64,000 nucleotides of DNA from Pseudohalocynthiibacter aestuariivivens (GTDB taxonomy: Bacteria; Pseudomonadota; Alphaproteobacteria; Rhodobacterales; Rhodobacteraceae): assembly GCF_011040495.1 (NCBI RefSeq), contig NZ_CP049038.1, positions 104,708 to 168,707 on the forward strand, in the 5' to 3' direction. Below the pieces are notes generated by a model. That model had not been told where the DNA came from. It did no database searches and was given only the letters and a program-made list of their open reading frames with translations. Of this stretch, positions 33,702-42,577 are shown in pieces; the stretch's first letter is position 1, and each line of letters begins with the position of its first letter. The position numbers and the translations under genes are program-made.

Positions 33702-34466
33702 TCAGGTGGCGGCTTGGGCCTTTCGGGCGCGGCTTTGGCCGAGGCGATAGCTGTCGCCGTTCATCTCGAGAATGTTTACGTGGTGTGTCAGTCTGTCGAG
33801 CAGCGCGCCGGTCAGGCGCTCGGTGCCGAAGGTTTCGGTCCATTCGTCGAATGGCAGATTGCTGGTGATCAGCGTGGACCCGCGCTCATAACGCTGCGAG
33901 ATCAGTTCGAACAAGAGCTCGGCGCCGGTCTTGGACAGTGGCACGAAGCCCAGTTCGTCGATGATCAGCAATTTGATGCCAGCCAGCTGCTTTTGCAGGC
34001 GGAGCAGACGGCGCTCGTCTCGGGCTTCCATCATCTCGTTGACCAGCGTCGCGGCGGTGGTGAAGCTGACCGAGAGGCCCTTTTGGCAGGCCGCCAGCCC
34101 CAGCCCGAGGGCAACATGGGTCTTGCCGGTGCCACTGGGCCCCAAGGCGATGACATTCTCGCGCCGCTCGATCCAGTTGCATCGCGCGAGTTCCAGCACC
34201 TGCATCTTGTTGAGCTTTGGGATCGCCTTGAAGTCGAAGCCGTCCAGGCTCTTGGCCGTCGGGAACTTCGCGGCCTTGATGCGCCGCTCGATCATCCGCC
34301 GCTCGCGGTCGATCAGTTCCAGCTCGACCAGACGCGCCAGGAACTGGACATGATCCAGCCCTTCCGCGGCGCATTGTCGGGCGAGCTTCTCGTATTCCCG
34401 CAGGAAGGTGGGCAGCTTCAGCGTCTTGAGATGATCCGCGAGCAGGATCTTCGGGATGTCGGTCAT
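33702..34466 (-). CDS. istB: IS21 helper ATPase IstB
   Basis: 254 residues from the ATG at 34466. The AAA+ fold has Walker A GPSGTGKTH, Walker B LLIIDELGFVPL and the STLITSN sensor. It ends in the typical LTHHVNILEMNGDSYRL. It overlaps istA by 4 bases. The upstream extension of the frame lies inside istA and is rejected. It regulates target choice by the IstA transposase. Confidence 0.95.
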   Translation of the reverse strand: MTDIPKILLADHLKTLKLPTFLREYEKLARQCAAEGLDHVQFLARLVELELIDRERRMIERRIKAAKFPTAKSLDGFDFKAIPKLNKMQVLELARCNWIERRENVIALGPSGTGKTHVALGLGLAACQKGLSVSFTTAATLVNEMMEARDERRLLRLQKQLAGIKLLIIDELGFVPLSKTGAELLFELISQRYERGSTLITSNLPFDEWTETFGTERLTGALLDRLTHHVNILEMNGDSYRLGQSRARKAQAAT

Positions 34467-35950
34467 GCTGCATCCTCCGACATCAGGGCCATGTAGCTGG
34501 CCGCGGATGTGGTCTCGACGTTTGCTCGCGGCAGATATGGGTAGACATCGAGGTCCAGCTTTGGCGGCCGTTTCTCGACGTGACAGAGGACGAGGTGCTT
34601 GACGGCATCGAAGCCGACCGCCCCCAATTGCAGGGCCTTCTTTACGGCGGCATGCAGGTCGTCGATGTCGAAGGTCTCGAGCAGGCGCAGAACCTGAACA
34701 TACTCGCGGCGTCCTGCCTTGATCATCCGCGCTTCCATCAGGCGGCGCAGGGTCGCGAACTCCGACGGCAGGTCCCATTCCGCCAGGGGCGCCGCCTGGT
34801 CCAGGGCATTGATCTTCTGCTCGATCAGCGGAAGGTAATGGACCGCATCGAAGACCATGTCCTCGCGGTCGTAGCAGCGGGGATGACGGGCGATCACCTC
34901 GCCACCGCAGCCGATCACGACCACGTCGACATAGCCCCTGATCCAGACGTCACGGTGGCCGTAGGCGACGGGGACTGAGTAATCGTTGGTTTTGTAGCGC
35001 ACCAGTGCCTGGGAGCTGACCCGTCCGGTGACCTGATCGCAAGCATCGAATGGCGCTGTCGGCAGATCAGCCATCGCGGCCAAATCCCGCTCGAGGCGTT
35101 CCGCGATCGTCTCGGACTGGCCGCGCAGGACATCCGCCTGACGTTTGAGGCACTGTGCCTCCAGGTAATCGTTGAACGCTCCCCAGGTCGCGAACCGCGG
35201 GATCGGCACCATGAAGTTGCGGCGGAAATAACCGACCAACCCCTCCGCGTTGCCCTTGTCATTGCCCTTGCCGGGGCGCCCGTAACGATCACGGAACAGG
35301 TAATGCGACAGGAACCCGCTGAAGAGCGTGGCCCGCTGACGCGTTCCATCAGGAAGAATCTTCGCAACCAGACAGCGGTCGTTGTCGTAGAGGACCGACG
35401 CGGGCACCTTGCCGAAGAACGCGAAAGCGTGAACGTGGCCATCCACCCAAGCCTCGGCAGTGGCTGCCGGATAGGCTCGCACGAAGCAGGCATCACTGTG
35501 CGGCAGATCCATGACAAAGAAATGCGCCTTCTGCTCAATGCCGCCGATGACGACCACCGCCTCGCCGAAGTCGGCCTGGGCATGACCGGGCGGATGCGCC
35601 AGAGGCACGAACATCTCGCGGCCGCGCCGTTCGCGCTGTCGCATGTAATCCTTCACGATCGTGTAGCCGCCGGTGAACCCGTGCTCGTCGCGAAGCCGCT
35701 CGAACACCCGCTTCGCCGTGTGCCGCTGCTTGCGATGGACCTCCCGATCACCGTCCAGCCAACCGTCGATGATCCCAGTGAAGGCATCCAGCTTTGGTCG
35801 CTTGACCGGCGCCGACCGCCGATACCCAGGTGGAACCGAAAACGCCATCATCTTGGCTACGCTATCGCGCGAGATGTTGAAATGCCGCGCCGCCTCACGC
35901 TGGCTCATGCCCTCAGCACAGGCCAGCCGAACCTTCCGATACAAATCCAC
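34463..35950 (-). CDS. istA: IS21 transposase IstA
   Basis: A 495-residue transposase. The N-terminal helix-turn-helix is MSQREAARHFNISRDSVAKM. The DDE core has GHAQADFGEA (D), YDNDRC (D) and GNDKGNAEGLVGYFRRN (E region). A C-terminal beta-barrel region contains RYKTNDYSVPVAYGHR. It is full length and appears functional. Confidence 0.95.
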   Translation of the reverse strand: MDLYRKVRLACAEGMSQREAARHFNISRDSVAKMMAFSVPPGYRRSAPVKRPKLDAFTGIIDGWLDGDREVHRKQRHTAKRVFERLRDEHGFTGGYTIVKDYMRQRERRGREMFVPLAHPPGHAQADFGEAVVVIGGIEQKAHFFVMDLPHSDACFVRAYPAATAEAWVDGHVHAFAFFGKVPASVLYDNDRCLVAKILPDGTRQRATLFSGFLSHYLFRDRYGRPGKGNDKGNAEGLVGYFRRNFMVPIPRFATWGAFNDYLEAQCLKRQADVLRGQSETIAERLERDLAAMADLPTAPFDACDQVTGRVSSQALVRYKTNDYSVPVAYGHRDVWIRGYVDVVVIGCGGEVIARHPRCYDREDMVFDAVHYLPLIEQKINALDQAAPLAEWDLPSEFATLRRLMEARMIKAGRREYVQVLRLLETFDIDDLHAAVKKALQLGAVGFDAVKHLVLCHVEKRPPKLDLDVYPYLPRANVETTSAASYMALMSEDAA

Positions 35951-36068
35951 AGTGAAAATCCTCCCGCCCTCCCTGTCACCAGAAAGGGTAAAGGTGGACG
36001 ACTTTTACGCCGCCCGCAGCAGGCTCACCCCGCCGCTACCGCGGCCGACTTTCGCACCGCCGTTCTCA

Positions 36069-36242
36069 TTCAGCGCCGTCTCGCCCTTGGGCTGGTAGTA
36101 GAATGACGACCGCGAGATCGACAGCAGCTTGCACTGCTTGCCAATCTGCAGATCGGGATTGGCAGGCTCAACCATCTTCCGCCTCACTTGCCGGTCCACG
36201 GTTTGAGCTTTCGTGACAAAAAATCGTTGGCCACAGCCAGCT
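36069..36242 (-). pseudogene. IS3-family orfA/orfB junction fragment
   Basis: Two overlapping minus frames remain. An orfA tail ends ANDFLSRKLKPWTGK with its stop at 36184-36186. An orfB head reads MVEPANPDLQIGKQCKLLSI then SRSSFYYQPKGETALNE. A TTTTTT run at the overlap marks the programmed frameshift site. It is cut by IS21 at 36068 and joined to the IS6 fragment at about 36243. Confidence 0.75.
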
Positions 36243-36549
36243 CCCCGAACGCTGACCATCGCGCGCACAAGGGCTTGAATAACGCGATCGAAGTGTCGCA
36301 CCGGCCGACACGTAAACGAGAGAAGATCTTCGGCAAATTCAAATCCCACCGGCAGGCACAGAGGTTTCTGGCCGCACATGACCAGATCAACTTGCTCTTC
36401 CGTCCCCGCCGATATCAACTGAACGCAACTTCATACCGCCACGCCCGCTCCGATGCTTTCAGCCTCTGGGCAGATTACACCGCGGAAATGGTGGCATGAT
36501 CCTGCCTTTGCCAAGCTTCGCAAGCTGATGCCAACAACTTGGCAATACC
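36243..36549 (+). mobile_element. IS6 fragment (3' part), identical to the intact copy at 51404
   Basis: It contains the last 85 or so transposase codons (NADHRAHKGLNNAIEVSHRP through SLWADYTAEMVA, stop at 36499) and the terminal repeat CAACAACTTGGCAATACC (36532-36549). Read against 51404-51710 in reverse orientation, I find no difference over 307 bases. The 5' part of the element is missing at the junction with the IS3 fragment. Confidence 0.9.
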
Positions 36550-36942
36550 CCCCGCTGTCATGTGCAATGGGGGCCAGGCCTGAGCCTTCAGGTAGGTAGC
36601 ATCGATCATCACGGTATTCTTTTCGCTGTGCTCGGCAGCCAGTCCCACCATCATCTGTGCGAAAATGCCTTTGTCGCTCCAACGCTTCCAACGGTTATAG
36701 AGCGTCTTGTGGGGGCCATACTCCTTAGGCGCATCTCGCCATCGCAAACCATTGCGATTGATGAAAATAATCCCGCTTAAAACCCGCCGATCATCGACAC
36801 GTGGTTTGCCATGGGATTTCGGAAAGTAGGGCTCCAGCCGCGCCATCTGCGCATCGTTCAGCCAGAAAAGATCAGACATATCACCGCTCCGTTTTCGGAC
36901 GGTGAATCATGCGGCTCCACGATAATCAATGGGTCCTGAGCC
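36550..36942 (-). pseudogene. IS5-family (IS427-like) orfA, truncated by IS6
   Basis: The frame from 36879 encodes SDLFWLNDAQMARLEPYFPK, RVLSGIIFINRNGLRWRDAP, KTLYNRWKRWSDKGIFAQMM and MIDATYLKA with the first catalytic Asp. Downstream of the ATG at 36879, orfA runs into the IS6 terminal repeat at 36549. The second half (orfB) is missing. The element's own end, read inwards, starts GGCTCAGGACCCATTGA at about 36942. Confidence 0.8.
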
Positions 36943-36975
36943 TAGAGAGAGTGGCGCTTGAACAGCCCTGCGATT

Positions 36976-37039
36976 GGCCGGTCTCGTTTGTTCACGACCT
37001 TGTTTGCGCATATGGACCTGCCGTTGCTTGAGACCGGCC
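36976..37039. repeat. Spaced inverted repeat GGCCGGTCTC/GAGACCGGCC
   Basis: Perfect 10-base arms at 36976-36985 and 37030-37039, separated by 44 bases, in the gap between the IS5 remnant and the end of the GntR gene. It could be a small non-autonomous element or a transcript-end structure. No T-tract is present. Confidence 0.5.
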
Positions 37040-37101
37040 CGCCATGATTGCGACGCAGGTGATTTGACAGGGCGCAAATGCGAGAAAACCGCTCCACGCC
37101 C

Positions 37102-37884
37102 TCAACGTCCGTTGCGCGGCGGCGTCATCGTTGCCACACGGTTCGTCCGCGCCTCATGGACCGAACGCATGCGATATCGGTCGCCCGGATAGATGAACCG
37201 GCTGCGGGTGACGGGAACGCCGTCGCGCCAGGTCATCCGGTCCAGCAACAGGCAGGGCTGGGTTGCATCGATCTGAAGGTGCTGGCGCGTTTCGGCATCG
37301 GCGCGGATCGCGCGGATGGTGTTGTCGACCGTTGTCACCGTCGTTTCGCGCAACAGCCAGTTGTGCGGCATGACCTTGGCCAGATCCAGGTCGATGTAGC
37401 CCGGTGCCTCGGCGCCGTTGACGAACCGGTCCTCGATCTGGATCGGCGTCCCGTCTTCCAGATGTATGAGCCGCGAACGGAACACCTGTACGTCCGGGTC
37501 GAGCTGCAACATGTTGCGTGCGGGATCGTCGCGACCGACGGCAGCATGTTCCAGAACGTCGCAGGTATGCGCACCGCCGGATTGCGAAATCTCATCCGAG
37601 ATGTCGGACAGGTCGAAAACCGCACATTGCACCCTTGGCCCGATCACGAAGGTGCCGCTGCCCTGTATGCGCACCAGCACTCCGTCGGTCTGCAATTCCC
37701 GCAGGGCGCGACGCACGGTGAGGCGCGAGGCGCCGAATTCACCGGCAAGCTGTTCCTCGGACGGGACCTGGAAACGGGCCGGCCACTCTTCGGATTCGAT
37801 CCGATGGTCGATGGCGTTTTTGATCTGTTCGTACAGCGGACGATTCGGGGGCATGGCATCTACCAAAATGATATCATTATTCAC
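37102..37884 (-). CDS. GntR-family regulator with UTRA domain (HutC-type)
   Basis: A 260-residue regulator from a GTG at 37884. The winged helix has VPSEEQLAGEFGASRLTVRRALRELQTDGVLVRIQGSGTFV. The UTRA ligand domain (about 90-245) has HLEDGTPIQIEDRFVN and MTWRDGVPVTRSRFIYPGD. It is divergent from the aldehyde dehydrogenase operon. The palindrome AATGATATCATT falls within its own codons 2-6 and AGTGATATCACT lies in the opposite promoter, consistent with autorepression and control of the betaine-like operon. Confidence 0.9.
   Translation of the reverse strand: MNNDIILVDAMPPNRPLYEQIKNAIDHRIESEEWPARFQVPSEEQLAGEFGASRLTVRRALRELQTDGVLVRIQGSGTFVIGPRVQCAVFDLSDISDEISQSGGAHTCDVLEHAAVGRDDPARNMLQLDPDVQVFRSRLIHLEDGTPIQIEDRFVNGAEAPGYIDLDLAKVMPHNWLLRETTVTTVDNTIRAIRADAETRQHLQIDATQPCLLLDRMTWRDGVPVTRSRFIYPGDRYRMRSVHEARTNRVATMTPPRNGR
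37867..37878. promoter_or_regulatory. Putative GntR operator inside the gntR start region
   Basis: A perfect 12-bp palindrome AATGATATCATT, overlapping codons 2-6 of the GntR gene. It matches the site at 38018-38029 except for one symmetric base pair. Binding here could block elongation of gntR itself. Confidence 0.65.
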
Positions 37885-38005
37885 CGAAACCTATCCGCTG
37901 CCGTCCCCGAGCGCAAACACCGTTCCGTGAATTTGCCGATTAATGTTGAAATACTAACAGATTCAGACAACTCTCACCGTCACTTGCGGAAGCGAAAAGA
38001 TATTC

Positions 38006-38034
38006 TTGACACAGCATAGTGATATCACTTTAAT
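38006..38034 (+). promoter_or_regulatory. Sigma-70 promoter with operator in the spacer
   Basis: A -35 TTGACA (38006-38011), a 17-base spacer and a -10 TTTAAT (38029-38034). The palindrome AGTGATATCACT (38018-38029) fills most of the spacer, so a bound GntR protein would exclude RNA polymerase. It drives the aldehyde dehydrogenase and transporter operon. Confidence 0.8.
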
Positions 38035-38122
38035 CGAAGATCAACACAGCAAACGACTCGCTGGGCTTTTCGTCCCGATACCATGATGGCCCCCTCCGCG
38101 ATTGTCGCAAAAGGAACCCGCC

Positions 38123-39610
38123 ATGTCCGACCGTGATCTGCCCAAGCTGTCCATGTATATCGATGGGGCCTTCGTCGCCCCCGCATCCGGTGAATATATC
38201 GAGACGATCGATCCCTTCACCGCCAAGCCATGGGCGCTGATCCCGCGCGGCAATGCCGAAGATGCAGACCGGGCCGTTCAGGCGGCGCACCGGGCCTTCA
38301 ATGGCCCCTGGCGCAGCATGCACCCGACCGAGCGCGGCCACATCATTCAGCGCTTTGCCCGACTGATCGAGGAAAACGCCGACGCCCTGGCCGAGATCGA
38401 GGTGCGCGACAACGGCCGTCTTCTGGAAGAGATGAAGCACCAGATTCGCTATATCCCTCGGTGGTATCACTATTACGCGGGCTATGCCGACAAGATCGAA
38501 GGGTCCGTGCATCCCTGCGACAAACAGGCGCTCAGCTTTTCGCGCTATGAGCCGCTGGGCGTCTGTGTCGGGATCGTGCCGTGGAACGCGCCGCTGCTGC
38601 TGTTTTCGCTGAAAGCCGCGCCTGCGCTGGCGGCCGGCAACACCATCGTGATGAAGCCGGCCGAAACTACCTCGGCCACGGCGATCAAGCTGATGGAACT
38701 GGTGGAAAAGGCCGGCTTCCCCACCGGCGTGATCAACGTGGTCACCGGATACGGGCCGGAAGTGGGTGAGCCGCTGGTCACCCATCCGTTGACGAAACAT
38801 CTGGGCTTTACCGGCTCGACAAAGACGGGGTCCTATCTGAACTCATTGGCGGCCAAGGACATCAAGCGCGTCAGCCTGGAACTGGGCGGCAAGTCGCCCA
38901 ACATCGTCTTTGGAGATGCCGATCTGGACAATGCGGTGCGCGGTGTCGTCGGCGGCATCTTCGGCGCGGTCGGTCAGACCTGCATCGCCGGGTCGCGGCT
39001 GCTGTTGCATCGCTCGATCCATGACGAATTCCTGGGAAAGCTTGCGGCCTTCACCAAGACCGCGCCTATCGGCGATCCGCGCAAGATCGAGACCATGATC
39101 GGCCCCATGGCCAACGAGACGCAGTATGACCGCGTGCTGGGATACATAGATATTGCCCGTCGGGAAGGTGCAGACCTGATCCTTGGCGGCAAACGCCCGG
39201 ATCTGGCGGAATGCGGCGACGGGTTTTTCATCGAACCCACCATTTTCGCGGGTGTGAATAACGACATGCGCGTCGCGCGCGAGGAAATCTTTGGCCCGGT
39301 GCTGGCCGCCATCCCCTTTGACAACCCGGAAGAGGCGCTTGCCATCGCCAACGACAGCGAATTCGGACTGGCCGCCGGACTCTGGACCGCCGACATGAAA
39401 CTGGCCCTCAAGATGTCGGAACGGCTGGAGGCGGGCAGCGTCTGGGTCAACACCTACCGCGACATTTCCTATACCACGCCCTTTGGCGGCTACAAGAAAA
39501 GCGGTCTGGGGCGCGAGAACGGCGTCGCGGGGATTTACGAATACCTCCAAACCAAGGCGGTCTGGCTGTCGACAGCCGACGAAATCGCCAACCCCTTCGT
39601 CATCGGCTGA
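38123..39610 (+). CDS. NAD(P)-dependent aldehyde dehydrogenase
   Basis: 495 residues from the ATG at 38123 (AAGGAACCCGCC upstream). The catalytic cysteine C287 is in GQTCIAGSR, the general base E253 in SLELGGKSPN, and the oxyanion Asn in the IVPWNAP segment. It has the length and order of class I/betaine-aldehyde-type dehydrogenases. Beside an OpuA-like transporter and a DAO-type oxidase, it may oxidise an aldehyde formed from a betaine or N-methylated amine. The substrate is inferred. Confidence 0.9.
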   Translation: MSDRDLPKLSMYIDGAFVAPASGEYIETIDPFTAKPWALIPRGNAEDADRAVQAAHRAFNGPWRSMHPTERGHIIQRFARLIEENADALAEIEVRDNGRLLEEMKHQIRYIPRWYHYYAGYADKIEGSVHPCDKQALSFSRYEPLGVCVGIVPWNAPLLLFSLKAAPALAAGNTIVMKPAETTSATAIKLMELVEKAGFPTGVINVVTGYGPEVGEPLVTHPLTKHLGFTGSTKTGSYLNSLAAKDIKRVSLELGGKSPNIVFGDADLDNAVRGVVGGIFGAVGQTCIAGSRLLLHRSIHDEFLGKLAAFTKTAPIGDPRKIETMIGPMANETQYDRVLGYIDIARREGADLILGGKRPDLAECGDGFFIEPTIFAGVNNDMRVAREEIFGPVLAAIPFDNPEEALAIANDSEFGLAAGLWTADMKLALKMSERLEAGSVWVNTYRDISYTTPFGGYKKSGLGRENGVAGIYEYLQTKAVWLSTADEIANPFVIG

Positions 39611-39698
39611 TGCGTCCAAAACCCGTGTCCGGCAGGTCGCCGTCGGGCACGACACCATCAACACAACATGCGCGACCACCAACAACAGGAGCAACCCA

Positions 39699-40556
39699 AT
39701 GAACGGACTGAAGAAATCCCTGGCCGCACTCGCGCTTGCTGCCGGTCTGGCCACCGCCCCGGCGCTGGCCGAGGAAAGCAACAAGATCAAGATGGGCGTC
39801 ATGCAGTGGGAAACCATGGTCATGAACAGCGACATCACCCGCAACCTGCTGCAACGGCACGGTTTCGAGGTCGAGGAAATCGAGTTTCAGGAATGGGGCG
39901 TCGCCTTTGCGGCCATGGGCAAGGGTGACGTGGACATCATGATCTCGCACCCCGATTATGCCGCTGCCGATTACTGGGAACGCAACGCGCGCAAGCTGGA
40001 AAAGCTCAGCGTCGTGTCCTATGGCTATAACGCCGGTCTGATCGTGCCTTCCTATGTGACCATCGACTCGATCGACGAGCTGAACGACCACAAGGACAAG
40101 TTCGACGGCAAGATCATCGGCGTCGAGCCGGGATCGGGCATGATGCGCCAGTCGGAAAACGTGGTCGAGGAATACGATCTGGACTTCCGCATCATCGAGG
40201 GCAGCGGCCCGGTTGCCGTCGCCGCGCTGAAATCGGCGATGGACCGCGAAGAGTGGATGGTTTCGATGTACTGGACGCCGTCCTGGGTGTTTCAGGAATT
40301 TGACGTCAAGTTCCTGAAAGACCCCAAGGGTGTGCAGGAACCCACCGAAACCTATGTTTGGCTGGCGAAAAAGGGTTTCGCGGTTGACCATCCCAAGGCG
40401 CGAGAAGTGATCGCTTCGGTTTTCGTGCCGGAATCGGGCCTGACGCAGATGACCGGCTGGGTCAAGGACGGTGCCAGCATCGACGAAGCGGTCGCGCGCT
40501 GGGAAGAGGCGAACGCCAACCGGCTGGACCGGCAGGCCGTGATCGGCAACGACTGA
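39699..40556 (+). CDS. Glycine-betaine-type ABC transporter substrate-binding protein (OpuAC/ProX family)
   Basis: A 285-residue periplasmic protein. The signal peptide is MNGLKKSLAALALAAGLATA followed by PALAEE. The OpuAC fold has KIKMGVMQWETMVMNSDITR, then VDIMISHPDYAAADYWERNA and YWTPSWVF. The aromatic residues near these motifs may form the cation-binding cage. The upstream frame from 39483 lies in the aldehyde dehydrogenase gene and is rejected. A terminator-like hairpin follows it, so it is probably made in excess over the other transporter parts. Confidence 0.9.
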   Translation: MNGLKKSLAALALAAGLATAPALAEESNKIKMGVMQWETMVMNSDITRNLLQRHGFEVEEIEFQEWGVAFAAMGKGDVDIMISHPDYAAADYWERNARKLEKLSVVSYGYNAGLIVPSYVTIDSIDELNDHKDKFDGKIIGVEPGSGMMRQSENVVEEYDLDFRIIEGSGPVAVAALKSAMDREEWMVSMYWTPSWVFQEFDVKFLKDPKGVQEPTETYVWLAKKGFAVDHPKAREVIASVFVPESGLTQMTGWVKDGASIDEAVARWEEANANRLDRQAVIGND

Positions 40557-40564
40557 CATCACCG

Positions 40565-40597
40565 GGGGCGGGCCGCATGTTGCGCCCGCCCCTTTTT
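40565..40597 (+). terminator. Intrinsic terminator/attenuator after the binding-protein gene
   Basis: Stem GGGGCGGGC (40565-40573) and GCCCGCCCC (40584-40592) with a 10-base loop, followed by TTTTT (40593-40597). It lies inside the operon between the binding protein and the ATPase, and probably sets their expression ratio. Confidence 0.85.
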
Positions 40598-40640
40598 CTT
40601 CGGATGCGGCGCCGCGCCCGCCAAACCGCGAGGTTTCCCC

Positions 40641-41714
40641 GTGAGTGACAATCAACCAATCGTGTCCTGTCGCGGCATCTGGAAGGTCTTCGGACGCCGC
40701 GCCGACGAAGCCCTTGCAGCGATCCGCAAGGAAGGCGTGGGAAAATCCGAAGTCCTGCAACGGTTTCAATGCGTCGTGGGCGTGGCGGATGTTTCCTTCG
40801 ATGTGTACCGCGGCGAGATCTTCTGCGTCATGGGGCTGTCTGGAAGCGGCAAATCCACCCTGATCCGCCATATCAACCGTCTGATCGACCCCACGGACGG
40901 GTCGATCGTGATCGAGGGAACGGAAATCAACGGCCTTGGCGCCGAGGCGCTGCGCAACCTGCGCGCCAACAAGATCAGCATGGTGTTTCAGGGCGTTGCC
41001 CTGCTGCCCTATCGCACGGTGCTGGACAACACCGCGCTAGGGCTGGAGTTCCGCAAGGTTCCCAGGGCCGAACGCCACGACGCGGCGATGAAGGCCCTTG
41101 AAGCCGTGCAACTGACCGAGTGGGCCGACCGGTATCCCGCCGAACTGTCGGGCGGCATGATGCAGCGGGTCGGACTGGCGCGGGCCTTGGTCAGCGACAG
41201 CGATATCCTTTTGATGGACGAACCGTTCAGCGCGCTCGATCCCCTGATCCGGCGGGAATTGCAGGAGCAGTTCCTGGGTCTGACCAAGCAGTTCGGGAAA
41301 ACCACGATATTCATTACCCATGACCTTGAGGAGGCGATCCGCGTCGGCGACCGCATCGGCGTCATGCGCGACGGGGTGATGGTGCAGATCGGCACCCCCG
41401 AAGACATCGTGCTGCACCCCGCCGACGATTATGTCCAGCGGTTCACGGCGGGGCTGGCCAAGAACCATGTGGTCAGCGCGCGCTCGCTGATGGTGCCTTG
41501 CGACACGGCGCCGCCCGACGCGGCGGACTTGCCGCGCACCGACATCCTGGCCGACATAGATTGCCTGATCGACCAGTTTCTAACCCACGAGGGCAAGGTT
41601 CTGGCCGTCGAGGACGAAGGCAGGATCGTCGGCACCGTTTCTGTTCCCGACCTGCTGCGCGGCATTCGCGGGCCAAAAAACGCGCCCGAACCTGCCGAAA
41701 CGGCACCGACATGA
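40641..41714 (+). CDS. Glycine-betaine-type ABC transporter ATP-binding protein (ProV/OpuAA-like)
   Basis: A 357-residue ATPase from a GTG. The N-terminal segment (ADEALAAIRKEGVGKSEVL) before the first strand is typical of ProV. Walker A is GLSGSGKST, the signature ELSGGMMQRVGLARAL, Walker B ILLMDEPFSALD and switch His ITHDLEEA. A C-terminal CBS-like regulatory part (about 290-345, EGKVLAVEDEGRIVGTVSVP) may sense ionic strength. It overlaps the first permease by 4 bases. Confidence 0.92.
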   Translation: MSDNQPIVSCRGIWKVFGRRADEALAAIRKEGVGKSEVLQRFQCVVGVADVSFDVYRGEIFCVMGLSGSGKSTLIRHINRLIDPTDGSIVIEGTEINGLGAEALRNLRANKISMVFQGVALLPYRTVLDNTALGLEFRKVPRAERHDAAMKALEAVQLTEWADRYPAELSGGMMQRVGLARALVSDSDILLMDEPFSALDPLIRRELQEQFLGLTKQFGKTTIFITHDLEEAIRVGDRIGVMRDGVMVQIGTPEDIVLHPADDYVQRFTAGLAKNHVVSARSLMVPCDTAPPDAADLPRTDILADIDCLIDQFLTHEGKVLAVEDEGRIVGTVSVPDLLRGIRGPKNAPEPAETAPT

Positions 41715-42577
41715 ACGCCCTTCAGGACCTGCGGTTCGACGCGGTTTTCGATGTTGCCATCGAAAGCTCGATCGAATGGCTGAATGACAATTTTGCGTTT
41801 TTCTTCGACACCCTGCGCACCGGTCTTGACGGCGCGCTTTTCGCCCTGAACTGGGCGCTGGGGTTTCCATGGCCGATCTTCATCGTCCTGACCGCGCTGG
41901 CCTGCTGGCGGCTGTCGGGCTGGGGACTTGCGCTGTTTTCGGTGATTTCGCTGGTGCTGTGCTGGCAGGCGGATCTGTGGGAGATGCTGATCGAAACCCT
42001 CGCGCTGGTCCTGCTTGCCACGCTGATCGCGCTGGCCATTGCGATTCCGCTGGGCATCGCCGGGGCGCGCTGGAGCCGATTGGGCAAGGCGCTTGAACCG
42101 GTCATGGACACGCTTCAGACCCTGCCGCCCTATGTCTATCTGCTGCCTGCCATCGCACTGATCGGCTATGGCGGCGCCTCGGCGGTGATGGCGACCATGG
42201 TGCTGGCGGTCCCGCCCTCGGTGCGGCTGACCATGCTAGGGATGCGGCATATTCCGGTTGAACGGATCGAACTGTCGCAATCCCTTGGCGCGCGGCCGCT
42301 GCCCGAGCTGTTCAAGGTGCGGATTCCCTCGGCCATGCCGTCGATCATGGCGGGGGTGAATCAAAGCCTGATGATGGCGCTTGGCATGGCGGTGATCGCA
42401 GGCATCATCGGTGCCGACGGTCTGGGCGGCGAAGTGTACCGCGCGATCCGCTATCTGGAAGTCGGGCGCGCCATGGATGCCGGGCTGGCCATCGTGGTGA
42501 TCTCGATCCTGCTTGACCGTCTGTCGGTCGGCGCCGCCGCCGCATTCATGTCTCACGGAGGCGATCATGGCCGATGA
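41711..42577 (+). CDS. Glycine-betaine-type ABC transporter permease, first
   Basis: A 288-residue inner-membrane protein (ProW/OpuAB-like). A long N-terminal part with IEWLNDNFAFFFDTL precedes about six membrane segments. The coupling motif is SLGARPLPELFKVRIPSAMP. It starts in an ATGA overlap with the ATPase gene and overlaps the second permease by 11 bases. A homologous second permease gene follows directly, suggesting a heterodimeric channel. Confidence 0.9.
   Translation: MNALQDLRFDAVFDVAIESSIEWLNDNFAFFFDTLRTGLDGALFALNWALGFPWPIFIVLTALACWRLSGWGLALFSVISLVLCWQADLWEMLIETLALVLLATLIALAIAIPLGIAGARWSRLGKALEPVMDTLQTLPPYVYLLPAIALIGYGGASAVMATMVLAVPPSVRLTMLGMRHIPVERIELSQSLGARPLPELFKVRIPSAMPSIMAGVNQSLMMALGMAVIAGIIGADGLGGEVYRAIRYLEVGRAMDAGLAIVVISILLDRLSVGAAAAFMSHGGDHGR

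Larger units (their letters stand above)
33556..36068 (-). mobile_element. IS21-family element (istA-istB)
   Basis: A 2513-bp element with TG...CA tips. The left end begins TGTCAACGGCGGAGAC and the right end, read inwards, begins TGAGAACGGCGGTGCG. Both continue into CGGCC-rich subterminal repeats. It carries intact istA and istB. It is inserted between two different IS3 fragments, which face each other from opposite strands, so the site was rearranged after or during insertion. No target duplication is visible. Confidence 0.8.
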
